In this document: positions 46,459 through 54,752 of the stretch, one piece after another
How the letters are laid out: each line of letters begins with the position of its first letter
Numbering within the stretch: the first letter of the stretch is position 1
The notes under the pieces: model-generated
The model's input: only the letters and a program-made list of their open reading frames with translations
Databases searched by the model: none
Told to the model about the DNA's origin: nothing
Program-made: the position numbers and the translations under genes
Origin: Qipengyuania sp. SS22
GTDB taxonomy: Bacteria > Pseudomonadota > Alphaproteobacteria > Sphingomonadales > Sphingomonadaceae
Reading direction: 5' to 3'
DNA length: 64,000 nt
Assembly: GCF_025736935.1 (NCBI RefSeq)
Contig: NZ_CP107048.1
Coordinates: 1,749,501-1,813,500 of the forward strand

Positions 46459-46821
46459 ATGACCGAGATTCTGCCACCCTTCCCGATCTGCGCTGCCGAC
46501 GAGAATGACGACACGCGCGAACGCGATGGTCAGGTCGGCATTGCCACCAAGACCCGCGCCAAGCCCAAGAAGCCGAGCCAGTACAAGGTGCTGCTGCTCA
46601 ACGACGATTACACGCCGATGGAATTCGTGGTGATCGTGCTCAAGCGCTTCTTCAAGATGGACATGGAAGAAGCGACCCGCGTGATGCTGCATGTCCATCA
46701 GAAGGGCGTCGGCATCTGCGGCATCTTCCCCTATGAGGTCGCCGAAACCAAGGTGCACCAAGTGATGGATTTCGCGCGCCAGAACCAGCATCCGCTGCAG
46801 TGCACGCTCGAGAAAGCCTGA
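46459..46821 (+). CDS. clpS: ATP-dependent Clp protease adaptor ClpS
   Basis: 120 residues. ClpS presents N-degron substrates to the ClpAP protease. The core from about residue 40 ([26 protein letters not shown], then [30 protein letters not shown]) is highly typical; the first 35 residues are a flexible extension. ATG at 46459 is separated from the upstream terminator by about 100 bp that hold its promoter. ClpA is not in the window. Confidence 0.95.
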   Translation: MTEILPPFPICAADENDDTRERDGQVGIATKTRAKPKKPSQYKVLLLNDDYTPMEFVVIVLKRFFKMDMEEATRVMLHVHQKGVGICGIFPYEVAETKVHQVMDFARQNQHPLQCTLEKA

Positions 46822-46904
46822 GCCCTGCGGCGCGGCACAAGGGGCATGACCTGCGCACAAAAGCGCGCTAGGGCGTCCGGCGAAAATAACTGACCGGCGA
46901 AACC

Positions 46905-48125
46905 TTGCTCAGATTCCTGCCCAGCATAGATCGGTATATCTTCCGGCTCGTGATCGTGCCGATGCTTTCGGTGTTCGCCATCGCCGCCTCGCTGCTCGTG
47001 CTCGACAAGATGCTGCGGCTGTTCGATTTCGTTGCGATCGAGGGCGGCCCCGTCGGGGTCGTGTTCAAGATGCTGGTCGCGCTGGTGCCCGAATATGCCA
47101 GCCTCGCCATCCCGCTCGGCTTGCTGCTCGGCATCCTGCTCGCCTTTCGCAAGCTGGCGACATCGAGCGAGCTCGATGTGCTGCGCGCGGTGGGCTTGGG
47201 CTACGGGCGGCTGCTAAGAGTGCCCTACGCGATCACCGCGGTGCTGATGATCGTCAATGTCGCGCTGGTGTTCTTCATCCAGCCGGTCAGCCGCTATTAT
47301 TACGAGCAGATGGAATACGAGCTGCGCTCGGGGGCGCTGGGCGCGTCGATCAAGGTCGGCGAGTTCACCACGCTGGCCGATCGCATGGCGCTGCGGATCG
47401 AGGAAAGCGAAGACGACGGGCGGCGGCTGAAGGGCATCTTCGCGCGCGTGGCGAACGATCAGGACCAGGTGCTGTCGATCTCCGCCAAGGAAGGCGCCTT
47501 CCTCGCCACCACCGATAGCCCCGACACGATCATCCTGCGCCTGACCGATGGCACGATCGTGCAGGACACGGGCAGCCAGACGCCGCGCGTACTGACCTTC
47601 ACCCGCCATGATCTGCCGATCGACCTGCCCGCGATCGAACAGTTCCGCGAACGCGGCGATGCCGAGCGCGAATATATCCTTCCCGAACTGCTTCGCGTCG
47701 GGTGGAGCGACGAGCAACCCGACGACAAACGCGATGCCAGTCAGGCGAGCTTCAACTTCCGGCTGGTCGAAGTGGTGATGATGGCGTTGTTGCCGCTGCT
47801 GGCGGTGGCGCTGGGCGTGCCGCCCAAACGATCGACCAGCGCGCTGGGCGTGTTCCTGTCGATCATCATGGTGGTCGCCTATCACAAGGTGAACCAGTAC
47901 GGCGAGGATATCGCCGCGCTCGGCCGGCTCGACCCGTTCCTCGCGCTGTGGGGGCCGTTCCTGCTGTTTGCCGCGCTGATCGGGTGGATGTACTGGCGCG
48001 TCGCCCATGTCCCCGGCGGACAGGCAATCGGCGCGCTGGAAATCTGGTTCGACAAGATCGCCAAGCGTGTCGGACGGCTGTTCAAACGGCGGCGGCTCAA
48101 GATCGACCTCGCGGCCGCCGAATAG
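46905..48125 (+). CDS. lptF: LPS export ABC transporter permease LptF
   Basis: 406 residues, with an apparent TTG start (MLRFLPSIDRYIFRL). The usual LptF layout is seen: transmembrane helices near the N-terminus (VPMLSVFAIAASLLVL; YASLAIPLGLLLGILLAFRKL), a periplasmic beta-jellyroll (about 135-260), and three C-terminal helices. With LptG it extracts lipopolysaccharide from the inner membrane toward the outer leaflet. The gap to lptG is 9 bp, so the two are co-expressed. No SD is obvious before the TTG. Confidence 0.9.
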   Translation: MLRFLPSIDRYIFRLVIVPMLSVFAIAASLLVLDKMLRLFDFVAIEGGPVGVVFKMLVALVPEYASLAIPLGLLLGILLAFRKLATSSELDVLRAVGLGYGRLLRVPYAITAVLMIVNVALVFFIQPVSRYYYEQMEYELRSGALGASIKVGEFTTLADRMALRIEESEDDGRRLKGIFARVANDQDQVLSISAKEGAFLATTDSPDTIILRLTDGTIVQDTGSQTPRVLTFTRHDLPIDLPAIEQFRERGDAEREYILPELLRVGWSDEQPDDKRDASQASFNFRLVEVVMMALLPLLAVALGVPPKRSTSALGVFLSIIMVVAYHKVNQYGEDIAALGRLDPFLALWGPFLLFAALIGWMYWRVAHVPGGQAIGALEIWFDKIAKRVGRLFKRRRLKIDLAAAE

Positions 48126-48134
48126 CAGGATCCC

Positions 48135-49232
48135 ATGCAGCTCGACTTCTTTCCCTCGCGCACGCTGACGCTGTACCTGGCGAAGCTCTTTGCCGTGCGC
48201 ATCGCGGCCATGCTGTTCGTCCTGGTGCTGGTGTTGATGATGCTCGACCTGCTTTCGAGCAGCGGCGAAATCCTCGCCGTGCCGGGTAATGGCCAGGGCG
48301 AACTGCTCACCTATGCGGGGCTGCGGATACCGCAGTTGATCTCGCGCTTCCTGCCCTATTCGGTGCTGTTGGCGACGCTGATCACGCTGGTGACACTCAA
48401 CCAGAACAGCGAGGTCATCGCGATGAAGGCGGCGGGGCTGTCGGCGCACCAGGTGCTGGCGCCGCTATTGCTGACCGCAGGCATCGTGTCGCTGGTCACC
48501 TTCGGCTTCAACGAGCGCGTGGTCACCCGTTCGACCGAAACGCTCAAGGCGTGGGAAGCGGTCGATTTCGGCCCCATCCCGACCGACAGCAGGGTGCGGA
48601 CCAATGTCTATCTGACCGATAATGGCAATATCCTCACTGCCGCCTATCTCGCGGGTTCGGGCGATGCGATCGCCATGCGCAAGGTCACCTGGTACCAGCG
48701 CAATGACGAAGGGATGATCGTCGAACAGGTGCAGGCCGATAGCGCGCGCTATGCCAGCCCCGGCTGGCGGCTCGAGGGGATTACCCGGTTCAGCGTGCAG
48801 AATGCGGTGACCGAACAGCCTGCCACCATGGTGGTGGGCGAAGGGCTGACCCCCGACCAGATCGACTTGGCCAAGATCGACCCCGACGCCGAACCCTTCT
48901 GGACGCTGACCAATTCGATTGCCGAATTCGAACGCGCGGGGCGGCGGACCTCCGAATTGCGCGCCAAGTGGTGGCACAAGATATCGGGGCCGCTGTCGGC
49001 TTTCCTGATGCCGCTGCTGGGCGCGGTCGCCGCCTTCGGGCTGGCGCGGTCAGGGCAGCTGTTCGTGCGCGCGGTGATCGGCATGGCGCTGGGGTTTGCC
49101 TATTTCGTGATCGACAATGCCGCGCTGGCGATGGGCAGTTTCGGCGGCTACCCGCCCTCGCTGGCGGCCTGGGCGCCGTTCTTCCTGTTCCTGCTGATCG
49201 GCGAGACGGTGCTCATCCGCACCGAGGAATGA
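48135..49232 (+). CDS. lptG: LPS export ABC transporter permease LptG
   Basis: 365 residues, partner of LptF. TM helices flank a periplasmic domain (about 120-270, including SRVRTNVYLTDNGNILTA). SGEILAVPG follows TM1, the usual LptF/LptG split, and the late helices include LIGETVLIRTEE at the end. It overlaps the following GNAT gene by 4 bp. Confidence 0.93.
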   Translation: MQLDFFPSRTLTLYLAKLFAVRIAAMLFVLVLVLMMLDLLSSSGEILAVPGNGQGELLTYAGLRIPQLISRFLPYSVLLATLITLVTLNQNSEVIAMKAAGLSAHQVLAPLLLTAGIVSLVTFGFNERVVTRSTETLKAWEAVDFGPIPTDSRVRTNVYLTDNGNILTAAYLAGSGDAIAMRKVTWYQRNDEGMIVEQVQADSARYASPGWRLEGITRFSVQNAVTEQPATMVVGEGLTPDQIDLAKIDPDAEPFWTLTNSIAEFERAGRRTSELRAKWWHKISGPLSAFLMPLLGAVAAFGLARSGQLFVRAVIGMALGFAYFVIDNAALAMGSFGGYPPSLAAWAPFFLFLLIGETVLIRTEE

Positions 49233-49747
49233 GCGATTTCTCGATCCGGCTGGCGCGCGCCGCGGATGCCGAAGCCCTACCCGCTGTCGAACGCGCCGCC
49301 GCGGTGCTGTTCGCGGGCGATCCCGATTGCGCGAATATCGATTTCGATGCGGTTCGTTCTGCCGGGGAATACCGCCGGTTAATCGCGCGCGGCCATTGCC
49401 TCGTCGCCGAAATGGGCGAGCGGATCGTCGGCTTCCTCGCCGCCCAGCCTTGCGGCCGCGAACTGCATATTTGCGAAATGGACGTGCATCCCGACTGCCA
49501 GGGCGAGGGGATCGGCGCGGTGATGCTGCGCGCCTGCCTGATCGATGCGGGCAATGCGGGTTTCCGCGCGGTGACGCTGACGACCTTCCGCGACCTGCCG
49601 TGGAACGGACCGTTCTACACGCGGATCGGCTTTGTCGAAGTGGCGGACCTAGCCGCGCACCCCCGGCTGGCGGAAGAAATCGCGGCCGAGATCGAGGCCG
49701 GACTGCCCGCCGAGCGGCGCATCGCGATGATCCACTTTCTCGGCTGA
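49229..49747 (+). CDS. GNAT-family N-acetyltransferase
   Basis: 172 residues. The acetyl-CoA site is visible as VHPDCQGEGIGAVMLRACL (Q/RxxGxG/A), with EMDVH just before it and FYTRIGFVEV near the end. Starts at ATG within the LptG stop (ATGA), so it is in the lptFG transcript. The substrate is unknown. Confidence 0.82.
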   Translation: MSDFSIRLARAADAEALPAVERAAAVLFAGDPDCANIDFDAVRSAGEYRRLIARGHCLVAEMGERIVGFLAAQPCGRELHICEMDVHPDCQGEGIGAVMLRACLIDAGNAGFRAVTLTTFRDLPWNGPFYTRIGFVEVADLAAHPRLAEEIAAEIEAGLPAERRIAMIHFLG

Positions 49748-49784
49748 CAGCCTCGCTACCGGATGAAGCTGGTGCAGCGCGCGA

Positions 49785-50882
49785 TCAGCCGCGCGGGCGC
49801 ATGGTGTTACGCGCGATGCGGGCGACCAGCACCCCCATCCCCGCATGGTTGGCCCCGTGATAGCTCGAATCGGTCGCCAGCTCGCCCACCAGGCGGCGAT
49901 GCGCCTCGGGCAGCGAGTGATAGGGCATCGAGGGCATCAGGTGATGCAGCGCATGATAGCGCAGGCCCACCGGCGCCCAGATTTCGGCGATCCGGCCCGG
50001 CGGCGGGACATTGACGCTGTCGAGGAATTGCGCGGTGACGGTCATCGCCTCGCCCTCGTTCTCCCAAAGGTGGGCGACCAGCGTACGCAGTTGGTTGAGC
50101 AGCGCGACCACCGAAGCCACCGCCAGCGCGACCAGCAGGGGTTTCCAGCCAAAGGCGAAGACGCTGCCGATCAGCGCCCAGCTCCACACCATGCCGCCCG
50201 CTTCCTGCAGCATCACCCGGCGGCGCAGGTCGCCTTCGGGGTTCTTGCGGCGGAAATCGGGATTGATCGCAAGCGCGCTGAGCCGCTGCCACGTCAGCCG
50301 GCGGATCGGCGGGATGATCGCTCCCAGTGGAACGAGCACTGCGAAACGCAGCAGCAGCGCGACCGGCGCGAGTAGCGCGATCAGCACGAATGCGGGCAGG
50401 CTCCACGGCTTCATCAGCGCCAGCGGAAGGTATTCGGGATCCTCGATCGTGCCATATTGCGTACGCTTGTGATGCAGCGTGTGGACGCCTTCATACATGA
50501 AGGACGGCGTCAGCATGGGCACGCCGACCAGCGCGTTCCACGCGGTCCGGAAGCCCGGCAGCGCTCCGTTACGGAAATGCGAGATTTCGTGGATGAACAG
50601 CAAGGCGCGATACAGCGCGAGCACCGACACCACGCCCAGCACGATTGCCAGCGGCAGGCTGCCGGTCAGGATCGCGCCCGCCAGCGCACCATATCCGACC
50701 AGCGCCGAGCCGACCATGTCGGTCCAATAGATGTCGGCGCGATGCGCGGCGATATCCTTGGTCAGGTCGCGCGCGGCGCGCAGCATCGTCTTGTCGTCGG
50801 GAATCTGGGCATGCCAGCCCGATCCCGCGTCGCGACGCGAAAGCAGGTCGGCACCCGGAATGCTGGTTTGTTGCACGGTCAT
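49785..50882 (-). CDS. Membrane fatty acid desaturase
   Basis: 365 residues. The three histidine boxes of membrane desaturases are seen: HEISHFRN, HTLHHKRT, and HALHHLMP; with four hydrophobic segments. It likely inserts a double bond into membrane lipid acyl chains, with electrons from a ferredoxin-type donor. Start at 50882 (MTVQQTS) is favoured by AGGA upstream and the length of the family. It is divergent from a GNAT-like gene; the 147-bp gap between them holds both promoters. Confidence 0.86.
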   Translation of the reverse strand: MTVQQTSIPGADLLSRRDAGSGWHAQIPDDKTMLRAARDLTKDIAAHRADIYWTDMVGSALVGYGALAGAILTGSLPLAIVLGVVSVLALYRALLFIHEISHFRNGALPGFRTAWNALVGVPMLTPSFMYEGVHTLHHKRTQYGTIEDPEYLPLALMKPWSLPAFVLIALLAPVALLLRFAVLVPLGAIIPPIRRLTWQRLSALAINPDFRRKNPEGDLRRRVMLQEAGGMVWSWALIGSVFAFGWKPLLVALAVASVVALLNQLRTLVAHLWENEGEAMTVTAQFLDSVNVPPPGRIAEIWAPVGLRYHALHHLMPSMPYHSLPEAHRRLVGELATDSSYHGANHAGMGVLVARIARNTMRPRG

Positions 50883-51029
50883 AATCGAATTTCCTGGGAG
50901 GCCCCTAGCCGAAAACACGCGCGCAATACAGCGCGCGCTGTCGATCATAGTGATCGCTACCTTGGCTTCCTTGACAAAGAACAGCTAGCGCACACAGGGC
51001 TAATCCAAGCTGAACGAGAGTGTGCGTGA

Positions 51030-52193
51030 ATGTCTGACGGGAATGTGGTGGTCGAACCGGTCGAGGGCAAGACGGGACGAGCCGAATTCGTCGATATCGG
51101 CCGCGCCTTTGCCGCGCGCGAGCCGCATTCCGTCCCGCAATTGCGGTCCGAACAGCTCGAACTGGTCGACCCTGCCAAGAACCCGTTCTTCGGCCACGCC
51201 TCGCATCAGCTGTTCGTCGCGCGCCGCGGTGGCACGGCGGTGGGGCGGATCTCGGCGCATATCGACCATCTTGCGCTCGAACTGCCGCGCGAACAGGGAT
51301 TCGGGCCCGGTGCGGGCATGTTCGGCTATTTCGATGCCGCGGACGAGGCGGTTGCGCATGCGCTGCTGCGCACGGCCGAGGAATGGCTGCGCGGACAGGG
51401 TATGGACCGCGCGATCGGCCCGATCTCGATGTCGATCTGGGAAGAACCGGGCCTGCTGGTGAAGGGGCAGGATCACGATCCGATGATCATGATGGGCCAT
51501 CATCCGGCGGTCTATCAGCATTGGATCGAAAGCGCCGGCTATGTCCGCGAGAAGACGCTGCTGACCTACCACCTCGACGTGACGCATGGTTTCCCGCCGC
51601 TGATCCAGCGGATCGTGCAGTCGGGCCAGCGCAACGACCGCATCACCGTGCGCCCGGTCGACATTTCGCGCTGGGACGAGGAAGTCGAAACAATCCTGAC
51701 TATCCTCAACGACGCATGGTCGAACAATTGGGGGTTCGTGCCCTTCACTAATGCCGAGATCGCCTATGCCGGCAAGAAGCTGAAACCGATCATCCATCCC
51801 GAACTCAACATGATCGCCGAACTCGATGGCAAGCCGGTGGCTTTCATGCTGACCTTCCCCGATGTGAACGGCGTGCTGCGCCGAGTGAAGGGTCGGCTGC
51901 TGCCGTTCGGCTGGTTCCATCTGCTGCGCTGGATGCGCAAGCCGATGAACGCGGGCATGCGCGTGCCGTTGATGGGAGTGCGCCGGGAACTGCACAATTC
52001 GCGGTTGGCGAGCCAGCTGGCTTTCATGATGATCAGCCAGATCCGCGAAACCGCGACCGCGAAATACGCCACCACGCGCGCGGAGATCGGCTGGATCCTC
52101 GACGACAACCAGGGAATGAAGGCGATCGCCGATGCGATCCAGAGCAGCGTCAACCGCGAATATGCGATCTACCGCAAGGCGCTGGCGACCTGA
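51030..52193 (+). CDS. GNAT-like N-acetyltransferase (YghO-like)
   Basis: 387 residues. The overall organisation with ARRGGTAVGRISAHIDHL, GFFDAADEA-like (GMFGYFDAADEAVAHALLRTAEEWL), GPISMSIWEEPGLLV and WSNNWGFVPFTNAEI matches the large YghO-like acetyltransferase group. Substrate and role are unknown. ATG at 51030 is preceded by GAGAG. Confidence 0.7.
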   Translation: MSDGNVVVEPVEGKTGRAEFVDIGRAFAAREPHSVPQLRSEQLELVDPAKNPFFGHASHQLFVARRGGTAVGRISAHIDHLALELPREQGFGPGAGMFGYFDAADEAVAHALLRTAEEWLRGQGMDRAIGPISMSIWEEPGLLVKGQDHDPMIMMGHHPAVYQHWIESAGYVREKTLLTYHLDVTHGFPPLIQRIVQSGQRNDRITVRPVDISRWDEEVETILTILNDAWSNNWGFVPFTNAEIAYAGKKLKPIIHPELNMIAELDGKPVAFMLTFPDVNGVLRRVKGRLLPFGWFHLLRWMRKPMNAGMRVPLMGVRRELHNSRLASQLAFMMISQIRETATAKYATTRAEIGWILDDNQGMKAIADAIQSSVNREYAIYRKALAT

Positions 52194-52319
52194 ATCCGGG
52201 CGGCTGTCGCAATTGCGCCACGGTCCACGCCTGAACGCCATACGCCGGGAACTGTGCAAGGCCTTGTCCCGTTGGCAGAATAGACGCGGCATCCTTGTCG
52301 CGAAGCCTTGCGAGAACCG

Positions 52320-52751
52320 ATGACGCAGCATTCCCAGACAGTCTCAGCCGAGACACTGCCGGACCACGTGCTCGTGGTGGAGGATGACGCTGTCCTCGGC
52401 ATGGTTCTGGAACAGGCGCTGCTCGATGCGGGCGTGGCGCAGGTCGCGTTATCATCCTCGACCGAACAGGCGATGCAGCACTTGCGGCAGGAGCGCCCCG
52501 GGGCGATCGTGCTCGACGTCCATCTCGCGGATCGCGACGATGGCTGGGCGATTGCCGAGCTGGTCCGCACGCTTGGACCCAACAGCCCGCGGATCATTTT
52601 CTCGACCGGCGCGCCGCAGGACATCCCCGAGGATATCGCGGCGCTCGGCTGCACGCTGGAAAAGCCCTATGATGCCGCAGTGCTCATCGACGTGCTGCGG
52701 GAGCCGAAGCGGCGCGGGATCATCTCCCGCCTGCGCGGCGCACTGCGCTAA
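52320..52751 (+). CDS. Single-domain response regulator
   Basis: 143 residues consisting of one receiver domain: acidic pocket EDDAVLG, phospho-acceptor D66 (IVLDVHL), T/S at FSTGAP, and lysine in LEKPYDAA. The output domain is absent, so it probably acts through protein contacts. The kinase partner is not in the neighbourhood except for the HWE kinase at 54.7-56.4 kb, which is not an obvious pair. Start at 52320 (MTQHSQ), weak SD. Confidence 0.85.
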   Translation: MTQHSQTVSAETLPDHVLVVEDDAVLGMVLEQALLDAGVAQVALSSSTEQAMQHLRQERPGAIVLDVHLADRDDGWAIAELVRTLGPNSPRIIFSTGAPQDIPEDIAALGCTLEKPYDAAVLIDVLREPKRRGIISRLRGALR

Positions 52752-52825
52752 ACCCTACCCGTTTCCCGATACTTTTCCGCACGCGGATTGCCGTGTTGGC
52801 GCCGAATAATGTCGCCAGACAGAAA

Positions 52826-52858
52826 AAAGGCCTCCGTTGCCGTGCAACGGAGGCCTTT
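52826..52858 (-). terminator. Terminator of the Fnr-like gene (minus strand)
   Basis: A 15-bp stem AAAGGCCTCCGTTGC / GCAACGGAGGCCTTT around CGT. On the minus strand it is followed by a T-run (AAAAAA on the plus strand at 52823-52828), so it mainly serves the gene at 52983-53729; it could stop the response-regulator transcript too. Confidence 0.75.
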
Positions 52859-52982
52859 CGGGATCGTATCACCAGCCGCTTGGACGGGAGGGGGGGTCTC
52901 GGCGGTGACATAGAGAATACGCGCCGCCAAAAAGAGGGTTCCCACACCGGTCCATTTTTTTTGGGACCCGCGAAAAAACGCT

Positions 52983-53729
52983 TTAAATGAAGGGCCTGCA
53001 CGTCTCGCTATCGCGGTCGAACTGGGCGAAGTCGGCGGCCCTGGCGAGGTCGGGCACACGGATTGCGCGCGATTTCCAGTCGACCAGCCCCTCGCGGTGG
53101 AGTTGGCGGACCGTGCGATTGGTATGCACCAGCGACAGCCCGAGCATGTCGGCGATCTGGGCCTGCGTGATCGGGAGCGCGACGATATTCTCGTCGCCGG
53201 CGAGGCAGGTCGCCTGCGCGCGGTCGAGCAACCATACTGCCAGATAGGTTACCCGCTCGCGGGCGCTGCGCTGGCCGAGGGAGACGATATGGCCCTCGAG
53301 CGCCGCCTCCTCTTGCGCGGCGAGCCAGGTGATATCGTAGCCCAGCCGCGGGTGCGCCGAGATCAGGTCCACGAAATCGCCGCGCTTGAACCGGCACAGC
53401 CGCGCATCGATTAGCGCTTCGATCGCATGGCTCGACGGCGCATCGAACGCGCCCTGCAAGCCGACGAGGTCGCCGGGGAACATGAAGTTGAGGATCTGCC
53501 GCCGCCCATCGGCAAGCGTGCGCGAGCGGATCAGCACACCGTCGAGCACGGTATAGAGCCGGTCGTGCGCAATACCTTCCTCGATCAGCGTATCGCCCCG
53601 CAGGAGGCCAACTTCGCCATCCTTGAACCGCTGCATATAGGCAAGCTGGTGTTCTTCGAGCGTTCTGAGGCCCGGACAGGACTGGAGCGGGCAATCGCGA
53701 CAGGCGATCGGATCGGCAATCTCGTGCAA
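52983..53729 (-). CDS. Crp/Fnr-family transcriptional regulator, probable Fe-S O2 sensor
   Basis: 248 residues. N-terminal cysteines C10, C13 and C18 (CRDCPLQSC) and the internal cysteine in ARLCRFKRGDF match the four ligand positions of FNR, with one residue less between the second and third. A cyclic-nucleotide-like sensor domain (about 25-150) and a Crp-type HTH (ITQAQIADMLGLSLVHTNRTVRQLHREGLV) follow. It probably responds to oxygen. No clear TTGAT-N4-ATCAA box was found at the bd oxidase genes. The 143-bp region to phyR is divergent. Confidence 0.83.
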   Translation of the reverse strand: MHEIADPIACRDCPLQSCPGLRTLEEHQLAYMQRFKDGEVGLLRGDTLIEEGIAHDRLYTVLDGVLIRSRTLADGRRQILNFMFPGDLVGLQGAFDAPSSHAIEALIDARLCRFKRGDFVDLISAHPRLGYDITWLAAQEEAALEGHIVSLGQRSARERVTYLAVWLLDRAQATCLAGDENIVALPITQAQIADMLGLSLVHTNRTVRQLHREGLVDWKSRAIRVPDLARAADFAQFDRDSETCRPFI

Positions 53730-53818
53730 CGCACTGATCTCCTTGGGACAGCGAATTGCGCGCGGGATGCGCTCGGAAAGCCGGGTTTGTCAAACCGCAG
53801 CTTGCGGGCCGCCGACTT

Positions 53819-53843
53819 GGAACCTACTGCCATACGGGACGTT
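53819..53843 (+). promoter_or_regulatory. EcfG-type promoter of phyR
   Basis: GGAAC (53819-53823), a 17-bp spacer, then GTT (53841-53843). This is the consensus of alphaproteobacterial general-stress sigma factor promoters. The predicted start lies about 20-25 bp before the phyR ATG. Confidence 0.75.
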
Positions 53844-53873
53844 AGAAGCGCGCACCTTAAGGAAGGGGTCTAA

Positions 53874-54665
53874 ATGTCACTTGGTGATCAGATTGCTCGT
53901 AACTTGCCGTACCTCCGCCGCTATGCGCGCGCGCTGACGGGTTCGCAGGCTACGGGAGACGCATTTGTCCGTGCCACGCTCGAAGCCGCTCTGGCCGATA
54001 GCGAACTCAAACAATCGCTCGAAGGCGGCCGTGTGCCGCTTTACCGGGCCTTCAACAAAGTCTGGTCGAGCGCCTATCTGGATGTTCCGGAAAACGTCGG
54101 CGACGACCGCCATGAAGGCGCTGCGCAGGACCGGCTCAAATCGGTTACGCCGCTCAACCGCCAGGCGCTGCTGCTGACCACGCTGGAGGACTTCTCGTCC
54201 GACCAGGCGGGTGAAATCATGGATATGGCAGCCGACGACATCGAACGTCTGGCGCAGGAAGCCATTTCCGAGATCGACCGTGAATCGTCGACCAGCGTGC
54301 TCATCATCGAAGACGAGCCGCTGATCTCGATGCAGCTCGAAGACCTCGTGTCCTCGCTTGGCCACGAAGTCTGCGGGACGGCTGCCACGCGTACGCAGGC
54401 GCAGGAAGTGGTCGCGGAGAAAACTCCCGGTCTCGTGCTTGCCGATATCCAGCTGGCCGATGGTTCGTCGGGCCTCGATGCGGTGGACGATATTCTCGCC
54501 ATCAGCAGCGTCCCGGTGATCTTCATTACCGCCTACCCCGAACGCCTGCTGACCGGTGACCGGCCCGAGCCGACCTACCTCGTAACCAAGCCGTTCCAGG
54601 AGCAGACGGTCCGCGCCGCGATCAGCCAGGCGCTGTTCTTCGGATCGAGCCGTCCGCTGGGCTGA
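53874..54665 (+). CDS. phyR: General stress response regulator PhyR
   Basis: 263 residues. The first about 130 form a sigma-factor-like domain (IARNLPYLRRYARALTGSQATGDAFV; LTTLEDFSSDQAGEIMDMAADDIERL) that mimics EcfG and binds NepR. The C-terminal receiver carries IEDEPLI, phospho-acceptor D191 (LVLADIQL), ITAY and KPFQEQ. When phosphorylated it titrates NepR and frees EcfG. It has its own EcfG-type promoter, so the response reinforces itself. A terminator follows. The kinase gene is convergent. Confidence 0.95.
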   Translation: MSLGDQIARNLPYLRRYARALTGSQATGDAFVRATLEAALADSELKQSLEGGRVPLYRAFNKVWSSAYLDVPENVGDDRHEGAAQDRLKSVTPLNRQALLLTTLEDFSSDQAGEIMDMAADDIERLAQEAISEIDRESSTSVLIIEDEPLISMQLEDLVSSLGHEVCGTAATRTQAQEVVAEKTPGLVLADIQLADGSSGLDAVDDILAISSVPVIFITAYPERLLTGDRPEPTYLVTKPFQEQTVRAAISQALFFGSSRPLG

Positions 54666-54690
54666 GCGCCAGCCGACAATCGAACAGGGG

Positions 54691-54720
54691 AAAGCCCGGG
54701 CCGCAAGGTCCGGGTTTTTC
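54691..54720 (+). terminator. Rho-independent terminator after phyR
   Basis: Stem CCCGGGCC/GGTCCGGG with GCAA loop, one G-U pair, A-T extension, followed by TTTTT. Confidence 0.75.
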
Positions 54721-54752
54721 GTTTGGGGGTCTGTCGTTGGAGACGGCGGCAG